Source: Gigantopelta aegis
Taxonomy: Eukaryota; Mollusca; Gastropoda; Neomphalida; Peltospiridae
Reading direction: 5' to 3'
NCBI RefSeq assembly: GCF_016097555.1
Contig: NC_054702.1
Location: 70,733,695-70,797,694 of the forward strand
DNA length: 64,000 nt
Both the position numbers and the translations under genes were made by a program. The notes under the pieces were generated by a model that was given only the letters and a program-made list of their open reading frames with translations, did no database searches and had not been told where the DNA came from. This document shows, in pieces, positions 25,060 through 50,194 of the stretch (positions are counted from its first letter, which is position 1; each line of letters starts with the position of its first letter).

Positions 25060-26801
25060 TACAAGCATCTTTTATTGTCATCTGCTTGACAAGTCGTGAT
25101 CAAATTCTCGTGGAGTTCACAAAAGAAGGATATTTATTAGCAACATTATGAAGCACAACCAACAGAAAAAAAACAAAAATATGTGCTATACATTGTCATA
25201 CAATCACAGTTATAAAAATATTACACATCCTGTTACATGGCCATTTATTCGTGTTAATAAATTTACATTTCAAATTCTAAATGTTAAATATTACCGTATA
25301 CATTCAACCCAGAACAAACAGCGTGACAAATGTGGACAAGTATTATCTGAAGTTATTTGAAAGGGAACATCCTGAGTTTGCTGCTTTACAAAAAATAATA
25401 ATAATAAATAAAAAATAAAAATAATAATAATGTTTTACTATTTCAAGCAAAGTTCTAGATAGAAATACCAAATATCTTCAGCAACTAAAATCAAATATTA
25501 AATATATTTTATTCTTTAAAAATATTAGTATCTGTATATACAATATGTTTCCTGTCATCGTAATGTTTGTAGTAGCTCAAAATTGATTTCACCTCGAAGT
25601 AATTTAGTACCTATGAAAACATGTATACTAGGAAGTTGGGAAAATGTTACCATGGCAGCAAATTGGGAACAGTCCCTTTAAATGACACGGAGCATTCTGA
25701 ACATCCAATACTTGTTAACATTTATTTCCCAACAATGGTACAATGATAATATAACTACCCCCACCCTCCTTCAAAATATATCTTTTTCTCTACAATTACC
25801 AAGTGGACTCTGTTTATTAAAGAAACATTACGGTACTGGCTGCATGTTATACGACTAAGAAGCTGTACATTGCAGGCGTGTGTGCAGGGGAAGGGTTTCG
25901 GGGGTTGAAAGCCATCCCAGATCAAATTTTCTCCTTTTCCCCATTCAATATATTTTCCCAGTGAGTATGACTCAACCCACCCCCCACTCCAATACATGTA
26001 GAGATATTTAATGCCACCACAGAACATTCCATCCATCTACACAAAAGCAAAAACAGTGAATAGAGCTTTTATCCACCACCCATACCTCCCCCCACCCCCG
26101 CCATCATAAACCTACAATTGTTTCTGCAAATATAATTATTTCAAATTCAAGCAGTTGTTGTGAGTTAGTCATATATCTTCCTCCCCTGACAAAATGTACT
26201 TCTATCATGTTATAAATCACATGCACATAATTTAATGGCAGTCAATAAAACTGAAATGACTAACACTTTTTTCTTTTTGCTTTATGCCAGTCATACCTAT
26301 GAACATGATAATCATCCATGAAATATTCTGAATTTGAAAAAAACAGAATAAATAATAGCATGTGCTGTTGTTTAAGTATCAGACAACAACAAAACACATC
26401 ACAATGCTTTTTCTAATAGTCACCAAAAAACCCCAAATCTTACATGTGGAATCAAGGTGTTACAAATACAATAATTTTAGTCCGTGATTTGAAAATTATT
26501 AAATTTAGCCACTACATACTAACAATATACAGTAATTCTATATGAATTGACAAACACAAACAATTGGAGCAGTCACACAGTCAGTTATTATTATTAAAGC
26601 TTGGTAATACTTTATTATAAATATTTCAGAACTTCATTCAGATTATGTACACATTTAAACTTATTTATACACCAAACATAGGCATATGTATATATATACA
26701 CACACAAAAATACACCTACTGGTAAAATCTTGCATATGGTTGTACTTTTGACTCCTTCATAATTAGATGGACACAAAATGTTTATCACTTGAAGCAAAGA
26801 T

Positions 26802-27198
26802 AAATGGAGGTTACTAAAACAGTGCATATAAAGGTTCACACAAAGATATCAATGAAAATAACTGGTGATATTCAAAACAATTAACTCACACATTGCTGGT
26901 TTCTGTTTCATTAAACATGCAGGTGATTTTTTAAATGGAGGTTACTAAAACAGTGCATATAAAGGTTCACACAAAGATATCTATGAAAATAACTGGTGAT
27001 ATTCAAAACAATTAACTCACACATTGCTGGTTTCTGTTTCATTAAACATGCAGGTGATTTTTTAAATGGAGGTTACTAAAACAGTGCATATAAAGGTTCA
27101 CACAAAGATATCTATGAAAATAACTGGTGATATTCAAAACAATTAACTCACACATTGCTGGTTTCTGTTTCATTAAACATGCAGGTGATTTTTTAAAA
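26802..27198. repeat. 131-bp tandem array, three units
   Basis: Units start at about 26805, 26936 and 27067. Units 2 and 3 look identical by eye; unit 1 differs by at least one base (ATCAATG for ATCTATG). The repeated landmark is TGGAGGTTACTAAAACAGTG. Confidence 0.92.
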
Positions 27199-27274
27199 CA
27201 CATATGTTATCTGCTTTTTGAAAAATCACTTACTTGATAGTTTTTCATACTAGGGATGTTAAACATTAGTTTGC

Positions 27275-27600
27275 TAATAGAATAAATTTCCCTTACATTC
27301 ATTACAACAAAACGTCATCGCATTGGTCCAGACGTAGCAACAGGAGTTTGTTCATTTCTTGATAAACGTAAAAATTACGGGCAAGTTGTCATACAGAGCA
27401 TTATTGTTTATCGGACCAAAAATAATTTAACATAAATATGAAGTTTCAGTATTTTTATTAGCAAGTATGATTCAAATTTAATAGGTAAGTATTGTCTGTT
27501 ATTTCTTTTACGTTCATCTGGGTATATATCAAAAAATCATCCGCAAATTTATGTGATAACAGCTTCACACCCAAATAAATGTAAAAGAAATAACAGAAAA
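27275..27600. repeat. Foldback repeat E, copy 1
   Basis: Shares TCTGTTATTTCTTTTACGTT, AAAAAATCATCC and the neighbouring GGTCCAGACGTAGC region with 41022-41420 in inverse order. The part at 27495-27600 can fold on itself. Confidence 0.6.
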
Positions 27601-30600
27601 TCCTTAATTGGATAAAAAGACCCTCAAAAAATGAGTAGCACTTTAATCAATCAGTTTGGAGTTCACTTGAACAACAACTGAGGTTTGCATCATATCATAT
27701 CAGCAAAAGATAATAAATAACCGTTACAGAAGTTTATTTAATAGTCATTCACATTGTATGTTACCAATATATAGAGTGATTGTAGGATAAATTGATAAAC
27801 ATCTTGCATCTACACGGCATATTAAAATATTGTAGGTTAATGTCTTTGGTCTATGACGCTACTGAATTTTAAAATTGCTTGATGACATATTAGCGGTACT
27901 CTATTTGCTATATAGAAGAAAAACACATTTAAAAAAACAAAGTACATTCATATATGGCCCTGTGTGATTCACCTTATTTATTAGCAGTATTTTTTCTTTA
28001 AATCATCATTTAGATTTTTTGTTTTTGCAGTTTTAACATGCTATTAGAAATGGAAGTACATGAGCATCTGCCTCAATGTCTATATATAGCGGAGTCAAAA
28101 TACTATGATTTAACCCGGGTTATTGGTCTACACAGGAACATAAATGCAGAGCTCAAGTTAAAAACAGTCTGATCCTGGTACGACTGCAGAGTTAAAATAA
28201 CCCAGAATACATTTTAGTTGTACAACTTAGCTCCACTTTATCCCCCATGTAGATGTTTAACCTTGGCTATATATTCCTAAACCTGTAACCTACAAATACA
28301 AACGGATGGAATGCCGTATCAATCCAGGATCAGACAATATCCACACGATCACACTGCCCTATTTGCTTTCCCTGTTTCAGTCCACACTGTAAGTCTACAC
28401 CATAACACACACAATTTAATTTACACACATTTGTTTCCAATTTGTACGATGAAATGATACAACTTTTGTAACTGAATAAACTTCTTGCAGAATTACTGTA
28501 CAGGGTCAAACATGACCTGAGAGGTAATAAACACCTGTACTTAATAATCACATGTACTCACTATATTTTTGAAAAAATATTCATAATTATTTAGTAATGA
28601 TATTGAAAGATATGTTAAGACACACTGACACGGGTAACACTATGTGTCACTACCCATCATTCTATATGTTCCTGGCATAGAAATATGACATTTTATTAGC
28701 ATATCAAATATTAACTATTCCATCAAGTGTTTTTTAATGGTATAATTGCACACCAAATCATTTAATTATTGCTTGATTTTGCATTTTCTGTACAAAAAAA
28801 CAAAAAAGTAAAAGAAAATGAACATATTTTCGTATTTTTTCACAATCTTTCCTCATCAATAATATTGATCAGTATTGTGTTCTATTCCATATTTACACAA
28901 GTTTTCATCTCTATAATCCTGACATGGGTGCAAATCAGAGTAAGACTGCCTTTTACTCTTCTCAATTGATCACAACACTAGAATTAATTATATATATCTG
29001 GTACATTTTGTCAGTCCATTGTTAAATCCAGTTGAAATAACTGTATTATATTTTGTGTCCATTGCTAAATCCAGTTGAAATAACTGCATTGTATTTCAAA
29101 CACAGGTTATTGAATTTGCAAACACTATTTTAATTATTAAAAAATTTCAGGTTTTGTTTACTTTATCTCAAAAAAAAAAAATTAACAGTCTAACGAATGC
29201 ATCAAGTATTCACTACCTTGAATTTGTAAACAATATTCTCATTAAAAATCTCCCATTTTATTTAAAGTTTATCTCAACAAATTAAATGATAAAATTCACA
29301 ATGAAACATTATTATATTCTCACATTCACTTAAGAACTGAACGTGATCATTTTGGATGACTGAATGGCATAATGTGTAGTCTTTAGTTCATACTTCCATG
29401 AACATACAAAATTATAACATTCAATTTTTATAGTACCATGTGTATAAATTATTATTACATCAATATAAAATATTATCAAATAATCACTCTTTCTTCAGGA
29501 AATTAATACATGATACAAAGGGAATTCCCATTCTATGGGTCAGTTTTTTCTCATCAGTAGCAGAATGAGGTAATTCATACATTTTTATATGAAATTAAAA
29601 AAATAAAATAAAACAATGTATGCATGTTATTTCAAATACAAATACATTTACTGATTCAACATTAACAAATAATGTTAACAGTTACATTTAACTGATTAAT
29701 TTACAACAATAAAGAAAACAATAAAAAAAAAAACTATCCATTTACTTTTTTAATCCTTGCCAAAAGTAGAGAAAACAGGTTCATGCAGTCGTCAAGATTT
29801 TTTTAAAGACATGATATGATTTGAACCAATCCAAGCATTTATAACAAAAGAATATTTACAATTTGAACCTGTTATACACTGCAATATACTGTTATTTAAT
29901 GTTTTCTAAAGTAATTGAAATAAATAGTAAATTTAAGAAAGGTAACTTGGACAGTCGTCTAGTTAAACTTTGAAATTAAACAAACAAAATACCCCAACCT
30001 TTTAGATGGTTAACTGGTTTGAAGCACATTCTACTTCGTGAAGTCAAGTACAGTGATATTTTTATACAGAGAGAATGCTTCATAAACTAAGGGTATGCAT
30101 TGAAACAATAAATCAGTAAGAAAACAGAAGATAATTAAACATAAACATTTGTAACCTCACAGTATTCTGAACTGTAAACACCTAGAGCTTTTTGTCCAGT
30201 CAACAGGATCTCGAGTACTGTTAGTCTATAATAGTTTTATATCACATTTAATGTGCTTATCAGTGCAACAATACCTCACAGGAAATCTTGTTTATTATAT
30301 TAGTTACATAACAGTAATATAGTTAAAAAAACTAAAACATCCAAAAGAAAAACAAAATCCCCCAAAACCCTCACATTTCAATATTTCTCTTCCAACAGTA
30401 AAAGAAATAAACCATTATATCAGTGAGTTATTGTCTCCCCTGCATTTTTCTTACACTCTCAACACATTCAGGTATTTTCTTCTACAGGTACATGAATATA
30501 CACGTAAATATGGACAGGAGGGAGTTGGGTGAAGTGCTATTCATTTCTTCAGAGCTAGAATCTGTTATATTCATTTAAAGTCAGATTCTGTAATAGAATG

Positions 30601-30997
30601 CTCAAAATAAGATTGCGACCGTGTATTTCTACTTGTCTACCTGATAACCTTTGAAGGACATTTAATTTGTCTGAGCAGATTTTCATTATTAATAAATCAA
30701 TGTGCTCTGGTGGTGTCGTTAAACAAAACAACCTTTAACCTTGTCACTAAAATGATCCACTGTTTATTTCGAATGCTGTAGTAACTTGTGGTAGTGACAT
30801 ATTTAATATACAATACTGGAATATTAATTATCAGGTACCTATTATCAAGCTGGACAAAAAACATTATTATGAATCCATGAAAATGTTCCCTTCTTTCATA
30901 ATTTTGCTCTCAAACTGTGATAAAGTTTATTGACTGTTAGACTGTAAAGACCTGATTGATGAGATTCATGTGACGTCCAATACGACCGTGGCATCGT

Positions 30998-44390
<13,393 letters not shown>

Positions 44391-44835
44391 TATCACAGTG
44401 GTACAATGTAGAATCTGGAAAGAAATAGATCAGAACATCAATTTACAACATATTATTTCTCAAAGCTACTGAGCTACGGTACATATGGCATGTATACAAG
44501 ACTTCATCTGGCAACTCGTCCCTTCAAGTATTTGGCCAAATATATTTAACATGTTGACAATACCATACTGAACTGCCTATATTTGAACATTTGGATTTTT
44601 TCAACTGATGCATGCATGTACATAGATACAGTTGAAACCCGCTGGCCTGAACCCATTCGGTGTTTGACCCATTGGGTAGTTCGACTTAACCATTCGGTCA
44701 ACATCTGTAAGTGTAACTCGGGACTTAGTTTTTGCTTCTAGCATTGTGGTGTATTCGACCCTACTGAGTTCAACCCAACAAGAATATTCTGTATAACCAA
44801 ATTGTTAACAACTATGATAAATTACTCTCCTACCA

Positions 44836-45650
44836 TTAAAGGGACACACCCTAGTTACAGTTATTTGTTAACCATTACGGCATCGCTATTAAACCCCATT
44901 TTTCACAAATAAAATTGCACTTTACTTACATTTTATTATTTAGAATACACATTTCCATTCACCTGAAGTGCTTTTTGGTAATCCTGATGTTTGTAAAAAA
45001 CCACGAAATGCATTTTTTCACAAGACGTGCTATCGAGAAAAAACCGGTAAGCAAGCGAGGTCCAATCTATTTTTAGAGGGAATCTTCCTGTGTAAACGTC
45101 ACAGATGTTGGTATACCACGTGACCGTTATCATTTTGGTTCGGTTTGTTTTCTCGTGCACGGTTTGCGCAATCAACATCCGATTGGTTGTTGTTCATTTG
45201 TGAGATTTTTCTTCACAGTTCGTGAACATTTTCAGTAACAATAAAGTTCAGACAAGTAAGTGTCTCAATACAAAACGTTACAAACCCTTAAAACCAATAA
45301 TTTTGCTAAGTCTTACAATATCTGGAGAGGGGATACAACCAGGACAGAACAGTTGGAACATGTCCAGGAGAGGTGAAAAGAACGCACCCCAAGTCTGTGC
45401 GCACTCTGTGAAATTTGTCGTGACATAGGCATCGTTGTGCTTCGAGCGACATCTACCGGTGACATCAGAATACTAACTTTCAAAATTATTTCAAGCAATT
45501 GGGACATGGGGATTCCCATGATATTTATCGATATAAAACCTGCTTTTTCACTCCATTTGATAAAAACGTGATCTAAGTGTGTTACAGGTTTGTAGATTAA
45601 CCAAATTATAATTTATTTTCGCTGGATGGAACTAGGGTGTGCGGCTTTAA
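44836..45650. mobile_element. TTAA-flanked (piggyBac-like) non-autonomous element
   Basis: Inverted ends AGGGACACACCCTAGTTAC and AACTAGGGTGTGCGGCT are flanked by TTAA on both sides (44836-44839, 45647-45650), the target duplication of piggyBac-type transposons. Size 815 bp counting both TTAA. The short open frame inside (minus, 44936-45178) has no recognised homology. A partial inverted relative is at about 51010-51205. Confidence 0.8.
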
Positions 45651-45836
45651 TTACCGTTACTGTTAGACTTCCCCAAAATTTTGTCAAAGAAATAAATCGT
45701 GAAAAAGCCATTACAGTGACACAGATTGGAAATAAATAGCCAATTAATCTGTTATGTTTGTTCTTACTGTGTCATGAGTGGTAGGCCGACTGTAATCACC
45801 AGTCAACATGTGTAATTCTTGCCATTCTTCCCCTTG

Positions 45837-46085
45837 ATATTTATGTTTTTAATCATTAACACACTTCCACCGACTTTGGTATGAATGTACAATCTTTAAA
45901 TCAGGTTGAATTATCCGAGATACTGGTTCTGCTTAGACAAAATGTTCCCAAAAAGTAATAAATACTGAAATTACACTCAGATGCAATGCCCTCATGTGTT
46001 ATTGTTACGAGAATTTCACTCCCTTAAAGGCATCTATCGATGTCAAAATCTACTGGACAATAATCGGAAAAACTTGTCTATGTGC
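45837..46085 (+). repeat. Dispersed repeat F, copy 2
   Basis: Same repeat as at 1257-1520, with several indels. Lies in the Scm/NDUFB4 spacer. Confidence 0.7.
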
Positions 46086-46226
46086 TTGAAAATTGCAGTG
46101 CTACTGGCATGTTTTAAAGTGATGTCACAAACTTGTTTAAATTTTCAACACTGTTCGCACACTTTTTTCTACCTGGTATCATCAAACCGCAAACATCATA
46201 ACCAGCAACAACAAATAGGATTGTTT

Positions 46227-46331
46227 GGAAGGACTTTCCTATGGCACTGTCACTAACCCGGCCTAACTCTAACTCTATATAAGTATTTATAATGTTCTTT
46301 ATACGTGACAGTGCGAAAGGAAAGTCCTACC
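46227..46331. mobile_element. 105-bp foldback element upstream of NDUFB4
   Basis: Ends GGAAGGACTTTCC and GGAAAGTCCTACC extend to arms of about 27 bases including GCACTGTCA; flanked by a perfect 8-bp duplication GATTGTTT (46219-46226, 46332-46339). Lies about 530 bases before the NDUFB4 ATG. Confidence 0.82.
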
Positions 46332-46339
46332 GATTGTTT

Positions 46340-46858
46340 TAGTGTTATCTAACTTCAACTTAAGGAGATATATTATTTATCAACTGTCCTGCTGCTGCAG
46401 ATCAGGGGTTTACTGACGTAATGAACTACAGTCTACTACGGCCTGTGTGATTTGTAGATTATTTTTTGGTGCTTTACGGGTGGCCTATGTCGTATGTTAT
46501 CATTAGTAGGCATCTGATATGCGCTTATTTGGTAATGTTGCCCAGCTGTACAAACAATGATTTAGTTATAATACCTACACCAACTATACTTCAAGCAGTA
46601 TGTTTCGTTTAGTCTCAAGTTTAAAAACGCAATATATCGACTTTTGAAAAGCAATCTTTCCCCATTTTTCATTCACTGGTACTGCAAACTTGTCCAGTTT
46701 ATGGGAGCTTTTCAATGAAAAGCGTAATCGGAAATTAGTTCGCGGTAGCGTTATCTTAACTGGTTTCCAAATTTCAGCGCAAAATATTTCAAAGTAACAG
46801 TCAAAATAGAGCAGTATTTTTCAGCGTAACAGTCTAGAGTACCAGTTGATCAATAGCA
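46340..46858 (+). promoter_or_regulatory. Presumed NDUFB4 promoter/5' UTR
   Basis: 519 bases between the foldback element and the ATG. No TATA box at a convincing distance. A CAGCG-bearing motif (TTCAGCGCAA, TTCAGCGTAA) occurs twice within 60 bases near 46776-46830. It could also serve the divergent Scm promoter. Confidence 0.3.
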
Positions 46859-47032
46859 ATGGCAGTTTCAGGGCCGACAAAACGCTCTTGGGATCCATGG
46901 AAAATGTTTGATGTCAGTCCTGATGAAATGAAAGCAATCCAAGAACGTGCACAGGTTCGAGCTACGTTAAAAGCGGAGTGGCAAAAGAAAGTTACCAATC
47001 CTTATAGAGGAGCTTCTGATGGAGGCTACATC
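46859..47032 (+). CDS. NDUFB4: NDUFB4 exon 1
   Basis: ATG in the context AGCAATGG, 58 codons, ending at ATC before GTAAGT. It encodes MAVSGPTKRSWDPWKMFDVS through GASDGGYI. The ATG is the first in frame of the conserved region and no splice acceptor is obvious just upstream. Confidence 0.9.
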
Positions 47033-50000
47033 GTAAGTATTGACCTTGACTTGGGAAATTCGAGGGATCGAAAGTCGTACTATTGTGAGGAAAATATATG
47101 ACAGGCCTCTGAGAATTAAAAATTTGCGTAAACAAATTCAGGTAACCCATGTTGTTTTTAGGTAATTCATCATGAACATGTATGATGTAAATGATATCAA
47201 ATTCAATGTGCGAACCAAAAATGGGTTACGCAAACTATATTTACACAACTTTCACAAGCGATGTGCAAACAAAACTATCGCTCATGCAATTTTCAGAGGC
47301 CTGTATCACGCTTCCCTCATTTAATTGAATTAAAGAGGAAGGCACTACGTCTGAATATTGTTACATACCCAATATGGGTATTCAAAACTTGTGGCACCAT
47401 GTTTCAACCATTTCTCAACCGAAATAGTGCAACAGATTTTACACACAAACAAAAAGTGCAGTGTTTTCGCTGGGTAAAAATTAAAGGAGGGCGGCCGCGC
47501 GGCACCACACCCTTCAAAAAAACAACAATAAATGAAAAGCTAAAAAAAAAAAAAGGGGTGGGGGGTTATCATATTATTGTGTGTTGGTTGACTCTGTGGA
47601 AAAACATACCGGGGTACTTCTTATTTTGCCTACAAAAAAGTGCAAAAAAAAGTTTATACAAAATACAAGCAGACTCGTATTTTAATTGAATCGGAGATGT
47701 TATCCGTCTGACATTCACAGGCAGTTCCGGTTTTGATGAACCGATCAAAGTTTTAATATTATTTTTAATAAAGATTTCAAGATATACGAAAAACAATAAG
47801 GATGTTTGTTTTGTTTTTGTACAGACAGTGTATATATTATTTGGCACCCAAGATAAATTATTTTAATGATAAACATTAAACACTTCCATTGTTTTTATAA
47901 GCGGTGATATCCCCCCAAAATTAAAAGTTTATAATATTTTTATAAAGAACTGCTGAATAAACAGAATGACGGAAATGACAGAAAATAAAAATCATCAGTT
48001 ACATCCAATTATATCTGCAATTGAGGACAAAATATCAGACGATAGTTAGTGGAAACAAAAGACAGAATGACCGTTCTGATCACGTGACAAATTTTGCGCC
48101 AAATAAGTGAGGGTTTTTTTTCAATCGGAGATTGCAGAATCCGTAAAAATTAAAAATGTTTTCATTGCTCAAATAAAATATAACTTTTCTTGTTTATATT
48201 AAACATACAAATGGATACAGGTATGGGACAAAATACTGTTAAATTACGTTGTACGGTAACTGTCGTAAATGTTTCGTCAATTAGTTTTTTGTACACAACA
48301 CAGCTTGTTTCCTTTGATATCCAGTGTGCAGACTGATTGTTGGGTTTTTGTGTGTGTTTTTTTGTAATGTGTGGAAAAAAGTGTGCATTTGGAAATAGCG
48401 GAGATAGATGCTGGAAAATATAGTATGGTGCTGGAAAATAAAGAGGGGTGCAGAAAAATAAAGGAGGGCGAAGTATGTAAAAGGAGGGCGGCAAAATGCA
48501 ATAGCGGGGTGGGCCGCCCTGCTTAAATGGAGCAGCGAGAACACTGAAGTGTACAACCTACCATACTCACTAAATCCTGATAGAAGCACTTGCATCATTA
48601 TTAACAAAATAATCTTCCAACAACAACATAAAACATATTTGCCCACCTTTTAAATTTGCTAAATAGAGGGAAGCAACTTGTCCTGCACATTAAGAAAAGT
48701 ATTGATTTAATGTGTGCCCTGCTCTAAGTGAACTCGCTACATTTTTCCATTAGTAGCAAGGGATCTTTTATATGCACCATCCCACAGACATGAAAGCACA
48801 TACCACAGCCTTTGATATATATACCAGTCGTGGTGCACTGGCTGGACCAAAAAAATAGACTGATGGGTCCACCGACTAGGATCAATCCCACACTGACCAT
48901 GCATCAAGCAAGTGTTTTACCACTGGGCTACATCCCGCCCACAAAAATATTAAGGCAAAGCCTACTTTTTAAGAGCGATACATCTGTCAACTAAATTTGA
49001 TGTTGGATTTACTTCTATACATGTATGAAATGAGCTCAGTGTTTGTGACCAGGTTGGTCACATCACATTTGAGCAACATTTAACAAGCAGTCTCACTGTT
49101 TTTGGCAGATCGAGTGTTAACATTATTTTATTAGTTGCTGACTACAAAGTTTGGGACACGTTATTCCAGTTTTAAGAATTGATCCATTGTTTTAAATGGT
49201 AGCTTTCAATCTGCTGACCAATCAGACCACAGGCCGACCAACTTTCCGGATTTTCAGAAAAATCTGGAATTTTCATCACGTACTCGGAAATCCAGAATTT
49301 TTTTCAAATTCACAATTGATTGTTTTAAGCAACTAATTCTTATTACATTCAACATTCAACATTCTTAGAATTAAATATCTTTATCACTCATTTCAACCTG
49401 AGCTCCATTTTATCTAGTTTTGTGCCATTACCAAGGCCGCGTGCATGTGTCTGTTGTCAACAGCCGACCAATGAAAATGTCGAGTAAACTGAAGCCATAT
49501 ATGAAAATTTTCTTTCTTATTTTTTTTATACTCGAATAGTTTATGTATTCATTTTAAAGATATTTTAAATATCATAGACTTATGTTCCTATGGGGCAGGC
49601 ATCGGTTCTATGGCGATGTATGTAATTTTGCCACCGTGGATGAAAGCATGAATATATGCATATAACGCTACGATTGTACAAAAACAAAAAAACCCGAACC
49701 AACAATGGGCGTCTTAGCTGAAACAGGTGGAGATAACTCTATTCCAGATGGCGCGACAATCGACAGGGTCCCAGAAACCTGGTTTGTCTCTGACTGGCTT
49801 CAGGTTATAAGCGACCAACTGAGTGACTTGAAATTACGTATCAGTTTGTTTTAACAGTAAAGTAATATTTTAAATGTCGGAATGTGTTTTGTTGCATTTT
49901 TCTTAATGTCTGTCTAACTGGGAAAAGGACATTAAAAAAAAAATATTGGGGTGGCAAAGTTGAGTTTTTATGCGGCAAAGTGTACCCATGCACACGTTTT

Positions 50001-50140
50001 TATAGTGTCAACACGAATGCATTGAGTATTATACAAAATATATATTTATTACCTTTACTGTTAATGTCTTTTCCACCATATCTAAGTATATAAAATACTA
50101 GACCGCCCTGTGTAGTCCTGTATAGAGCCGTCATCACTAT

Positions 50141-50194
<54 letters not shown>

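Larger units (their letters stand above)
25060..30997 (-). other. AT-rich region downstream of Scm, possibly long 3' UTR
   Basis: About 5.9 kb without coding signal and with few recognisable transposons. On the minus strand a candidate AATAAA lies at 30763-30768, 230 bases after the stop, and further ones occur downstream. The stretch includes a SINE tail remnant near 30680-30730, a 131-bp tandem array at 26802-27198, a roughly 45-bp imperfect duplication at 29010-29100 and a foldback repeat near 27275-27600. I cannot say where the transcript ends. Confidence 0.35.

Noticed and set aside
26802-27198. CRISPR-like array
   Set aside because: Units are contiguous with no variable spacers, and the genome is eukaryotic; it is a simple tandem repeat.
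44936-45178. 80-residue frame inside the TTAA element
   Set aside because: Not recognisable as a transposase fragment and too short; probably chance within the non-autonomous element.
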